Shown here one piece after another: positions 12,990 to 25,300 of a stretch of 64,000 bases of DNA. Each line of letters starts with the position of its first letter. The first letter of the stretch is position 1. The notes under the pieces are model-generated. The model saw only the letters and a list, made by a program, of their open reading frames with translations, did no database searches and was not told the DNA's origin. This DNA is from Axinella damicornis (taxonomy: Eukaryota; Porifera; Demospongiae; Axinellida; Axinellidae): assembly GCA_963931865.1 (NCBI GenBank), contig OZ007514.1, positions 8,782,646 to 8,846,645 on the forward strand. Reading direction: 5' to 3'. The translations under genes were made by a program, and so were the position numbers.

Positions 12990-13190
12990 GCCTTGTTCCC
13001 CTGTCAACCTCGTTCCCCTGTCAGCCTCGTTCCCCTGTCAGCCTCGTTCCCCTGTCAGCCTCGTTCCCCTCTCAGCCTCATTCCCCTGTCAGCCTTCTTC
13101 CCCTGTCAGCCTCGTTCCCTGTCAGCCTCATTCCCCTGTCAGCCTCATTCCCCTGTCAGCCTCATTCCCCTGTCAGCCTCATTTCCCTTT
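12990..13190 (+). repeat. 17-bp pyrimidine-rich minisatellite at a splice acceptor
   Basis: About 12 copies of ttcccctgtcagcctc(a/g) run in tandem and end at the tttgcag acceptor of the exchanger exon at 13197. Because 17 is not a multiple of 3, all three frames are open and repeat Ser-Pro/Leu-rich peptides; these frames are artefacts of the repeat. Each unit contains a CAG. Confidence 0.9.
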
Positions 13191-13196
13191 TTGCAG

Positions 13197-13355
13197 ATGG
13201 TGCTGAGCTGCTTCTGGACCTGGGTCTTCCTGCAGCCATCATTGGTGGTGTCGTGCTCCACTGCTCGGAGCAGTCCCAGATTCTGCCATGATCATTGCAT
13301 CTGGTAGCGCTGGAGTTAAGGCCACGGCCAACCGGCAGATTTCTGTAGGGATGGG
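13197..13355 (+). CDS. Exchanger exon 1 (first recognised; alpha-1 repeat)
   Basis: Follows tttttgcag, starts in phase with two bases of a split codon, and ends ATGGG before gtgagt. It encodes DGAELLLDLGLPAAIIGG, then after a one-base frame slip near 13258-13260 it encodes GAVPDSAMIIASGSAG and QISVGMG. An earlier exon ending with one spare base must exist upstream but was not identified. Confidence 0.75.
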
Positions 13356-16300
13356 GTGAGTGAAGGTGGTGTTCCATCTTAGCTTGATCAATCATATTCT
13401 TGCTCAGGAAGTTGGGGGTGGGACTTTCTGAGGGAGATCAATCTACATAGCTCAATTCCATCTGTGTGGCTACCAAACTGTCTCACACTACAGCATATGC
13501 ATTTGGATACCAAAATATTTTGCAACGGAAAAAAACTTGACACTCACTCTCATGTGTGCAGTATATACCATGTTATCAGACTTAATTAGCTGTGCAGTTT
13601 TTGCTGCTCCGTTCTCTCAACTTTCCCCCCTTGCATCAGTCGTCATTCTCTATCCTTTCATCTGCTCTGTCGCTCTCAGCTTGCCTTCTAGTTGTCAGGA
13701 GGGACTCTCTCTCTCTTTCGGCTGCTGTCATTCTTAGCTTGCCTTTGCTGTATGCTTGTGAAGTTTCTGCTCTGGGTCAGCATCATGTCTGCTGCCTCTG
13801 CTGTTAAATACCGTGACCGTGAACTCACACATCTGACTGACTACAGTCATCGCATTCTGAGCTAGCCTCGTACCCAGGCCATTCCCACCGCCAGTATTTG
13901 ATTGCTTGCAGTATGCAAATATAGGTACGGCAGGGGAAGGTCAGGGAGATCTTGTCATGTGAGGTGTGGACCCACGGGGGTGGTGCCGACCGAAGAATCG
14001 CATTGCCCTTTCTTATGCTGTTCGTCCAAAAGCTGGTTGTCGGAGCATTTGCATGGCAGACGACCATCATTGTTTATTATTTGCATCACCGAGGACAGAT
14101 CGACGTGAAACAGGTATTATGACCCCCCATGTGTCTACCTGATGTCATCGCACATGACCAAATCTCCCAGGCCTTCCCCCGCCATATTTGCATCCTGCAA
14201 GCGATCAAATGATGTCTGTGGGAGTGGCCTGGGAACAAGGCTATAATTCTGACCCAAGGTTGCACGCAACTGATATCTGAGGGCATTCTTTGTATGGGGT
14301 ACATGTATGTGTAGGCGTACAGACAAAACAAACAGTGCAATCTTTGTGGCAGCAGGGAGCATGCTTCCAGGAGCATAGTTGATTTGCAAGCCATTATCAC
14401 AACACCTCTGTGGTGAGAAAGCCATACATTGTACATTGAGAGAACCACATTGTAATGTTAAGAGCATGAGCACAAGTCACCTTGGACCATCCTGCCTACT
14501 GAACAGTCCAGCCTCCTGACAACAAGGGATCTGGGGGAGTGGAACTAAATGGTAGCCTATGTTTGTGTAAGGGTAGGACAGTGTTTGTGAAGAGGAAGGA
14601 GTGTATTATTGTATTGAAGTTGTGACAGTCTGTAGGTTTAGTAACCTGTGCAACACCAGTGTACTATAGCCGGTAGCCAATGTGGAGGCCACTTATACAG
14701 GAACTTTTTCATCTCAAGAGTCTGGTCGATCCCTCACTAATACTACTGTGGCTGTTTGTCACCTAAGCACTCAATTAGTACCACCTGATTCTTGAGCTCA
14801 AAGTGGTGTAGCCATTTGCAGGGCTGTTTACAATCGGTGGACTGGACTACTGGACTGGACTACTGGACTCACCCAAAATTCCATGAAACGCCCTTTTCAG
14901 TGAGAAACTAAACCTCCTTACTCAGCCTATTAAAGTTGCTTCCTAGCCTGTTGCGGCATCGTCTCCTCGATTTCCGAGGTCAAAGGTCACGTGCATATTT
15001 AATGAGCTTCAACAATTCTTGTGGGTTCTGTACTGGCTTTGAGCTAGCCTCGTTCCCAGGCCTACCCGGATGGGGAAGAGCTTTGAGCATCCATGCTAGC
15101 TAACTTTGAGCATCCATGACTTGTATCAACTTATGGAGGTCACACGCATTTGTTGGTAGTCTCGCGGGCCAGACTCTCCCCGTAGTGGGTGTGGTGAGAG
15201 GCTGGCTTGCGAGACTAATTTGTTGGGAAGTCAAATTTTAATTGAGCTCCAGTTAGGATTCTCCGCCTGCTTGAACGATTAGAAGAGCAGTTAGCACGTT
15301 ATCAGCAGAAACCAAACTCCAGCCTGCCTTTAAGTATAGCTACCATGATTGTTATCCCTGAGCTCGCTTATTAAATATGCACGTGACCTTTGACCTCGGA
15401 AATCGAGGAGACGACAGGCTAGGAAGCAACTGTAGCGAACTAATAGGCTGAGTAAGGAAGTTTAGCTTCTCACTGAAAAGGGCGTTTCATGGAATTTTGG
15501 GTGAGTCCAGTAGTCCAGTCCAGTAGTCCAGTCCACCGATTGTATACAGCCTGTTTGCAGGCTAAAACAACTGTATTGAGTGAATGTATACGCTGGATGA
15601 AAGGTCTAGCTGGGAATGAGACTGGAATGATGGAATGGAGTACAGAATGGACTATGGAATGGAATATCTACCGCCGCTGTGTGTCTGTCCCCACTGGACT
15701 GACTGGAACGGTGGAATTGAAAAAACGGCACCTGATTTCACACCAGGTTCTAGCTTTTTTTCCACTCCGTCAGACTCAGAAGAGTCGTTGAAGCTGATTG
15801 CCTTTGGCCTTCTAAGACTTTGAAGAGATCCGATGCATGAATGCAGGCCAATACAAGCCAGACCTGGCTAGGGGTAGGTTAGCGGTTATAAACAGAAGAT
15901 ACCTTGGTGCAGCTGGATGCCTTCGTGCAGCTGGATGCCTTCGTGCAGCTGGATGAAGCTGATCTACTCAGAAACAGTCTTTAAGGTTATGGGATACTCG
16001 TGCGCGCGCCGTGTGAAATGCATTGGGAAATGCATACTTAAGCTAGCTAACCAAAATCTCGAGTATGAAGAGCGTGAGCAACTTGATTCTGGCGGTGGAG
16101 GTGCGCTGTCACAAGATGCAGGGCATGACGGAAGCTTTTTTCGATAGTATAATCCCTGGCAAATTTATCTGCTGTCTCGCTCGAGAAAAGCGGTAAATAC
16201 GGCTTTTTGGCGAACTGAACTGCTCGTTTTTGAACGGCTATACAGCGTATCAGTAAAAGCTTCCGTCATGCCCTGCACCTTGTGACAGTGCACCTCCACT

Positions 16301-19300
16301 GCCAGAATCAAGTTGCTCACGCTCTTCGTACTCGAGATTCTTGGTTAGCGAGCTTAAGTACGCATTTCCCAATACATTTCGCGCGGCGCGCGCACGAGTA
16401 TCCCGTAACCTTAAGTTGTTTGACTGTGCATGTTCATGGCTCAATAGGCATGGTTTGATGTACACTGTAAGAGGCGGAGCTGCAGACATCACAGTTCCAT
16501 TGGTTTGTATGGCTGTTGTGCAGGCACTTTACTTTCTATAAAGTGGCTGTAACAGACATTCAAATCCGTCCAGGCCCCCCCCCCCCCCCCCCCCCCCCCT
16601 GCTTTTTGTACTGCAAGCGACAAAAGTTGGGCGTCGAGGCCTGGGAACAAGGCTGTGTGTGTTGTGTTTAAGATGGAGACATTATCTCTACAATGATGTC
16701 AGTTGCCTGTTTCCTGGTACCAAGTGTTTGTGTAGTTCCACTCTGGTGTTGTGTCATTAGTGGTTGTATACGCAACTCAAGTGTTGCTAGACATGTGTGT
16801 TCAGAGTGCATGAGCCGCCAAAGGTGACGAAGGACCGTCGAACTACATGTAGTATAGACATGTTGTAATCCTTCATGTCTTACGGTCATACATATACCTT
16901 ATACATGTATATATGGAAGACTTTTGCTGTACTGCACAAGCGCCAATTTGTTTTTACATAATGGCCTCTTGCCGTATAAGGTAAAATTCTGGGACGTGTT
17001 GAAGGACTATTATACTTCGGCTAGGGCGTGCATGCTGAGTTTGACGCCTTCGACGGCTCATGCGCTCCTGCTACAGTACAGACCGGAAATGATGTGAATT
17101 ATTGGGCATGCATGTTTTTCTGTTTCCCTAGGACGCTGGCTGGTAGCACCATCATGTTGCTGACTCTGCCGTGGTTTGGAAGCCTCATCTTGGGACGAGT
17201 GGATCTGGTGAACGGCGTCGGAAAAGACCTCCAATGCAGCCGCTTTACTCCAAAGAGCTTTTATAAACAGGTAACTACATGTAAGTGCATGCATTTTTTT
17301 TGCCTAAAGCTGAGAGGTTGATTGGAGGAAGAGCCAAAAATAGGAGCAGATTGAAGGGGGGGGGGGGGGGGGGGGGCACCCTGGTACCCTCCTTTGTGAG
17401 AAACACTGTATGTGTAGGCCTTGCAGTGTCTCCCACTTCCAGACTGAACCCCAGCGTCAGTCAACTTGCAAAATGCCACATTTGTGCCCGCGATATTTCA
17501 ATTGACTGCTAGCCACAGAGTTGAGCAGATTGGGAGTCACAGTGAAGTATACATGTATATGCAGGAATGTATCACTCCTTCACACGTCCACCCAACGTCC
17601 ACCTGTGTCACTGCACGTGACAAGTTTTACCTGGCCTTCCCCAGCGTTAGTACTGCAAGCAACAAACGCTGGGGTGAGAAGGCCTGGGAACAAGGCTACC
17701 CTTCTTGGTCTGGTCTAAAAGCAGTGTGCCCTTTGGCTTTGATTACTTTACCAACCACTTGAAATACTTGTCAGGCAAGGCTTCACAGGGCTTCTAAACA
17801 CTATAAATCTCATTATGTGCCCTCTTAAACAAATTTGTGGGGAGAACACTGGTGGAAGGTTACCTAGTAACCTTACTAGCCTTGTTCCCAGGCCTTCTCA
17901 CCCCAGCGTTTGTCGCTTGAAGTACTAACGCGGGGGAAGGCTTGGTAAAACTCGTCATGTGCAGTGACGTACATGGATGTTGCGTGGACGCGGGAGTGGC
18001 ATATTCCCGGTTAAACTGCAAGGTCGTCTTTTGCCGACAATGGACTAGAGCGCTCAACAGTGAGGTTAATACCTTAGCTCTTCTTGCTGTTCTGAGCCCC
18101 AGTCGCCCACATTCGGTTCTCTGTCCTGACGTCGCTCACATGAGGAAAGATACCACACGCTCTCCCGCTTTTCTGTACTGCTAGCGATGAAAAGCTGGGC
18201 GGGGCCTGGGAACGAGGCTATGTATGATGTGTTTGGTTTCTTGTGTATATTTAAGCGAATTACTGGTGAAGGTAAATTTTATGACTTCCTGCTTTGATGT
18301 TAAAATGGCGGTCAGGAGTGACTCAGCCACTGTAACAGGAGAAACAAGGACGTATATAATTGCCCAGCTTCTAGTAAATATTGAGAGTGAGATTTTGAAA
18401 TCCTAGCAGTACTCTTAATGGACACATGCAATGTGAATGTCTCCTGTGTCATTAGAATAAGAGCACAGCACAGAATGTGCTGCAATGTGATTCCCTCTCT
18501 TAATGGCACCATACCTTTGTAACATTATGAGAAAAGAGTTTCTCAGCCCCCTCAGAAATTTTCAGGTGGGCTCTGTTTAGACTTATTAAAATGTGCCATT
18601 GTTACTGGATGTTGTATATTCTACGACTGTTGCTCAGCAAGGAGTACTCTATCGATACTCTGTACACTGCATGCTCAGCAAGGAGTACTCTATCGATACT
18701 CTGTACACTGCATGCTCAGCAAGGAGTACTCTATCGATACTCTGCAAGGGGTGACTGTGTTTCCAGATGTGACCTACAGTGCCATTGTGATGTTAGTGAC
18801 TGTCTTGCCATACCTGTAAGTTGAACATCTATCAGATTTCGCAGGATTCCTGTGGTGTCCATGCACATGTTATGCACTTCTGTGTGCTATATTATCACTT
18901 ATGCATAGTACTAGATTGAAAGCGATATCCTTTTGACTGGTGGATATTGGTAAGCATATGGCATTTACCTATTGGAGATGAGAAGCTTAGCTGATTCATA
19001 CCCTGGATGCGGTTTAATGCAGTTAAATAAAGTTAACTGGGAGAGAGGTGGGCGCCATGAGGTCTGGCCGGCCGCGGGTTGGAGGCTGCCCCAGTCAATC
19101 TGACTGGGGAAGTCTGGCTGCTGCGTGTAGCTAGCCTGGGAGACGGTTACCTTGGTGTTTTTTGGCTTAACGGAATAGCAGCTGCTCACAACATAGCTGT
19201 CTGCAGTGTAGCAGAGCTTGCACTCGTTCAGCTGCTCCCGCCCACCTGCCCACCCCCCACTGCCTGTCCATCCGGTCTTAAGAAAATTTCCTTGTGTAAC

Positions 19301-22300
19301 CATATGCCGAGTTGGGATGGGATTGGGGTAAAGAACTCCAATTTGGGCCCTCCAAGTGAAGTAGGAGGTAAGAAAAAGGGAGGGCGTGGTCCCAATTGGA
19401 AACGGGCATGGCATGGCATCGCATGTGATCAGTCAAATGATTGCACTAGCGTGCACGTGCGCGCGCACTTGCATAGTACATGCATGTGCATGTGGAGCCG
19501 GCTATGCGCCATGCCATGGCCCGTTGGGCCATGCCTACACAATTAAAACTCGTCATGACCTCCAAACCTCGATCGAACCAGATATTCATGTCTAGAAATC
19601 AGCCGTCATCTTCTGCTGTTCCAGAATTGAATTGACTTTGTTTACGTACATGCGATATCGTTTTTCCAGGATTGTGCAGGGAGCGGACTGGCACTGGAGA
19701 CCAACCAACACTATTACTGATGCCAGCCCACAGCCAGCATACATCAGGGACGCAGCTCTTGCCACCTTCATCATCGCCATGCTTTTGCGTACCTAACATT
19801 TCAGGTGGGGATGGTCAGGACTATTCATGCATACTATATAGTCTACCTCGGAATTGTCATGGTAAAGCAGGACAAGATATTAACAGGAGTGCATGAGCTG
19901 CTGAAGGCGGCGAAGGAGCGCTGAACTCCGCATCCAATTTGTGACTGACTATTCTTTCATGTTTTGCTATAACTAACAGGTGTTGTACAGTGTGTCAGCC
20001 AAGAGGAAGGAGACCCTGAGGAGAGAGGAGATGTAAGTGGAATAATATCGTTGTCTAGCTTGAAGCAAGGTCCACTGTACTTGTTGTTTCAGTATGTGTA
20101 TACCTTAAGGTCACTATTATTTAATTTTAGCGAATTGTAGTGAATTGGAGATCCTACAAGGCTGGTAGACTTTTCTAAGCCCATTTGTGTAAACAGGAGT
20201 GCATGAGCCAGCGAAGGAGCGTGGAACTCAGCATGCCCGCCCTAGCAGAACTAGTAGGTAGTGACAGGGTCCCAAACGTTTACCTTGTACGGCAATAAGC
20301 CATTACGTAAAAGTGTGAAATACAAATTGGCGTTTGTGCGGTACCGCAAAGGTCTTCCATATCAGGTATGACTGTAAGGCATGAGGGTGCATAGCCGATT
20401 GCCCCAGACACTGGTCAGATGGCTTGTTTTGTATGGGTTGGAGTTTCTTTGGTAATGGGCTCCAACTCTGACTCGGATACATCATCGGGTCGATCTCTTT
20501 CAGGCACCACAGTCTTTGGTCTGTTTGTTCCCTTTTGAATAGGGCCAAAATTCATTGGACAGTTGTACTGGGCAATGTCGAACATGATTCAGGGCGACTT
20601 GAATTGCAAATTCATTGGACAGTTGTATTGGGCAATGTCGAACACGATTCAGGGCGACTTGAATTGCGAATTCATTGGACAGTTGTACTGGGCAATGTCA
20701 AATTGATTCAGGGCGACCCGAATTGCTGGTGACTGGGGTCTATCAACTGGGCACACTTCTACCCCATTGTCATAGGTCTTCAGGACACGATAGGGCCCAT
20801 GAAAAGGCCTTGCAAACTTGTAGGCTTTGGTTGATGTAGCCTATGGCACAAAAACATGATCACCAACAGTAAACTTCACACAGTGAGATGAGCGATCATG
20901 CTGTCTCTTTTGTTGGTTCTGTGCTTTTCCGGTATTCCTACGGGCCAACTCCCACGCATCTGACATCGTTGTCATCACTTCACATTTCTAGGCATCCACA
21001 TCGATAGGGTATCACCTCTGTGGAGGAGATAGGGCAGCTTCAGTTGGAAGGCGTGGATCACATTTGTAGAGCAGAAGAAGGGAGAATCCACTATGGACTG
21101 CTGCAGGCTTGTCCTTTAGGCAAACAGAACAAAGGGCAATCGAGTGTCCCAATCGCGACCACCTTGTTCCACAGTTTTGGGCATAACGCGCGACTACAGT
21201 ATACAATGTATATATATATATATATGTATACCTGTAGCCACTTTCTGTGTTGTACCTGTCAACTCCTCCCCCGTCTTCCTTTCCCCGTAGGATTAAGCGT
21301 CGTGTAGTGAAGCAGTTCTACTTGATGTCTCTTCAGAGGTTCCAGAAGCCTGCAGCACCCACTGTGCAAGCAGAGGCAGCAGCCACTGATGGAGAGACAG
21401 AAGAGTCGAAGCAACTCCTCACTGGTGAGAGCGCAACTGAGTAACAGGTCAAGTATTCAGCCGTACAATGTATGTTGTTGCTGAAGTTCGTACTGGCAGT
21501 TTTATGATTTCATTCTGTGAGCTGTACGTGTGTGTTGCCATCCATTTCGTAGATACTAAGATGGGTCTTCTGGTCAGATGCTCTATGTGTCTTTAAGTTG
21601 ACACTGACATTTGGAATGCCTTTCCTGCATGTATTTGCAGTGCAGCTTTGCCACTATCAGAAGGCTTCTGAAAATTGGAAGACTTCTTCCGAGAATCAAA
21701 AGCGTCTTCAAACAGAAGTCTTCTTCTGAAGAGCACTAGATTTAATTTGTATTTACGTGTACATACGTTTCTGAAAAACGGTGAAGCTCCACTTACGGAT
21801 CATCCGTGGCTTTGTTTAGGTCTTACGGAGCTTTGCGTTGGTCTTCTGGAACTGTGTCTTCGGAACTACGTTTGTTGCATAAACCTGTCTCCATGACGAA
21901 AGATTATATGTAGTGTTGTACGACAGTACTTGTAGTGTTATGTTTGGATTGGTCTGTAATGTCTGATAACATTTTACTTCCTGTCTCTGTACTATTTAGT
22001 AGTCAGTTGGTTGTGCATTAGTCAGTCTGTCTGTGAAGTTGTACTTGTTGCAAAGTTGATAATATCTTTGTCCATTGAACGGTTGCGCTTTGCCTGAGGC
22101 CCTGACATGACATTTTGGCGACGAAGATGTCTCGAACCTACGGAAAGATAAGCGAGTTTGACAGCGCAAAAGAAGACTGGAAGGTCTACGAGGAGCGCAT
22201 GAGTCATTTTTTTGAGGCGAACGAAATCACTGGGGCTGCGAAGAAGCGTGCCATTTTTTTGTCCTCGGTTGGTGCCTCCACGTACTCGCTCTTGAGAAGT

Positions 22301-25300
22301 TTGGTGGCTCCCGCTAAGCCAGGGGAGAAGACATTTACCGAGCTGATTACCGCCTTGAGCAACCATTTCCAGCCGGCGCCTTCTCCGATCGTGGAGCGGT
22401 TCAAGTTCCATAGCCGGGTACGTAAGCCTGGTGAGTCAGTGGCTGATTTTGTGGCTGAGCTCCGTCGGTTGTCTGAACACTGCAAGTTTGGGACTACGTT
22501 GAATGACATGATTCGTGACAGACTCGTTTGCGGGATAAAAGACGATGCCCTACAGAAGCGCCTCTTAGCAGAGCCGGAGTTGACCTATGAGAAGGCCTTG
22601 AAGCTTGCTAGGTGTCATGAGACTGCCACCCAGAATGTCCAGGATCTCAAGTCTGAGCAGCCGTCCCAATCGGTGGGGCGCCTGGACAACCCAAGGCCTG
22701 AGGTAACTTGCTACCGTTGTGGGCGGAAAGGACACATCTCCACCAAGTGCCATGTAGACAAAGACGTGGTTTGCCATGGGTGCAAGAGAAAGGGACATTT
22801 GAAGCGAGCTTGTACTAAAGGGAGAAAGTCTCAAGGGCCTCGGAGGAGCCAGAGGCCAGTGCGTAAAGTGGAGGAGGGATCCACGGAGTCATCCTCGGAG
22901 GGTGAGGACCTGTCGGGTTTGCACCACGTCAGTGTGCATGCAGCCACATGTAAGTCAAAGGTACCTCCTTTACTAGTAACTCTGAGATTGGATGAGTGTG
23001 AGGTTTCCATGGAGCTGGACACTGGCGCCAGCATGTCTTTGATCTCTGAGGGAACATGGAAAAGGTTGTGGCCAGGGAGGGTCTTGAGCAAAACCCAGAT
23101 CCAATTATGTACCTACTCTAAGGAACCACTGCCAGTGTTGGGTTGTGCCTATGTAAACCTGGAGTACAAGGGCCAGCTGCGGAGAGACTTGCCCTTACTT
23201 GTTGTCAAAGGGTGCGGCCCAAGTTTGTTTGGCAGGAATTGGCTGGAGTCAGTGCGTCTAGACTGGCATGAGATTCACTCTGTTGTTAGGAGCTCCCTGC
23301 AAGAAGTGCTTGATCGTCACCAGCCTGTGTTCCAACCTGGGTTAGGCAAGATGCGGGGTTTCGAAGCTAAGTTGTATGTGGACCCCACGGCCAAGCCACG
23401 CTACTACCGACCAAGGTCTGTGCCCTATGCTTTGACAAGCAAGATTGAAGAGGAACTGGACAGACTAGTAGCGGAGGGCACTTTGGAACCTGTTGAAACT
23501 GCGGACTGGGCAGCTCCCATTGTTCCGGTCTTGAAAGCGGACAAGAAAAACCTCCGTATTTGTGGTGATTTCCGTCTCACTGTAAACCCTGTTGCCAAAT
23601 TGGACAACTACCCGATTCCTAGAGTTGAGGATCTCTTTGCAAAGCTCCAGGGAAGCAAGAGCTTCACCAAACTGGACCTCCAACAAGCCTACCAACAGCT
23701 CCCTCTGGAGGAGGGTTCCAAGAATTTTGTGGTCATCAACACCCACAAGGGGCTACTCCGTTATACCAGGCTACCTTTCGGTGTGGCCTCTGCACCTGGG
23801 ATTTTCCAACGGGAGATGGAGAAATTGCTGAAAGGGATAAAAGGTGTTGTTGTCTTCATTGATGACATCCTTATTGCTCGGGAATCTGACAAAACCAACC
23901 TTGAGTCTCTGGAAGAGGTGCTGAGGCGGATCGAGGATGCCAACTTGCGATTGAAGCTGAAGAAATGCCAGTTTTTGAAGAGCAGCGTTGACTACCTGGG
24001 GTACAGAATTGATGCCGAGGGACTCCACCCTCTCGAAGAGAAGGTAAAGGCTATCCAGGATGCCCCTGCTCCCAACTCTGTCCAAGAGCTGAAGTCCTAC
24101 CTGGGACTGATTGCTTACTATAGCAAATTCATGCCCAACCTCTCCTCTGTTCTCCATCCACTCTATATACAGCTGTACTACTCCGGAAAAGCAGCCTGTG
24201 GAAGTGGGGCCGCGCTCAGCAGAAAGCTTTTGAGGAATCCAAGCTATTGCTCACTTCAGACAAGTTCTTGGTCCATTTTGACCCAGACCTGAAGCTCTCG
24301 CTGGCATGCGATGCGTCCGCTTATGGACTTGGAGTAGTTCTCTCCCATAAGATGGCCAGTGGAGACGAACAACCCATCGCCTATGCTTCTCGCACTCTCT
24401 CGGATGCTGAACGTAACTATTCTCAGTTGGAGAAAGAAGGATTGTCATGCATTTTTGGTATCAAGAAGTTTCACAACTATCTTTTTGGCCATCCATTTGA
24501 GCTGATCACCGATCACAAGCCCTTGTTGGGTCTACTGAGGGGAGATAAGGCCCTTCCAGCCCAGGCGTCCGCCAGAATCAAACGCTGGTCATTGTTTCTC
24601 TCCAACTATGAGTACCAGTTGTTGTTCAGGGATACGAAATCACATGCAAATGCTGATGCTCTAAGTCGTTTGTCCCTGCCAGATCAACCACTCAAGTCCG
24701 TGTCACCCCCAGAGTTAGTGTTGCTTTCTCAGCAACTGGAGAACTCCCCAGTGTCGGCAGATCAGATCCGGACATGGACTCGTCGTGATGCGAGGTTATC
24801 CAAGGTTCTTCACTATGTACAATGTGGGTGGCCTAACCAAGTCGAGCCTGACTTAGTGGTGTTTTCATCCAAGAGACTGGAATTGTCTGCATATGACGGG
24901 TGTCTGTTGTGGGGGAACCGGGTCGTGGTTCCCAGTCAGGGTCGGGAAGCTATACTCCAAGAGCTTCATGGGGGCCACCCTGGGATCTGCAGAATGAGGT
25001 CGCTAGCACGGATGTATGTGTGGTGGCCGGGTCTGGACTCTGAGATTGAGAGGACCGTCCGGAGTTGTACCCAGTGTCAGGTGGTTCAAGCAGTACCTCC
25101 CCAAGCTCCTTTGAACCCCTGGAAGTGGCCGTCTCGACCATGGGCAAGGTTGCACGTGGATTTTGCGGGGCCATTTCAGGGCAAGATATTTTTGGTGATC
25201 ATTGATGCTCATTCTAAGTGGATAGAGGCCATGTCAGTGAGCTCGACATCCTCTGCTGCTGCGATTTCGGAACTCAGAACTCTGTTCTCTCGTTATGGCA

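Noticed and set aside
12842..13307. Long overlapping frames of Ser-Pro/Leu-rich repeats
   Set aside because: Produced by the 17-bp minisatellite, which opens all three frames; only the final part after 13197 is an exon.
15917..16492. Two ORFs on opposite strands encoding nearly the same peptide (ending QLDSGxGGALSQxAGHDGSF)
   Set aside because: Explained by the two inverted arms of the foldback element; no real gene.
17466..18057. Frames sharing VLQATNAGVRRPGNKA on opposite strands
   Set aside because: Translation of inverted MITE family B ends.
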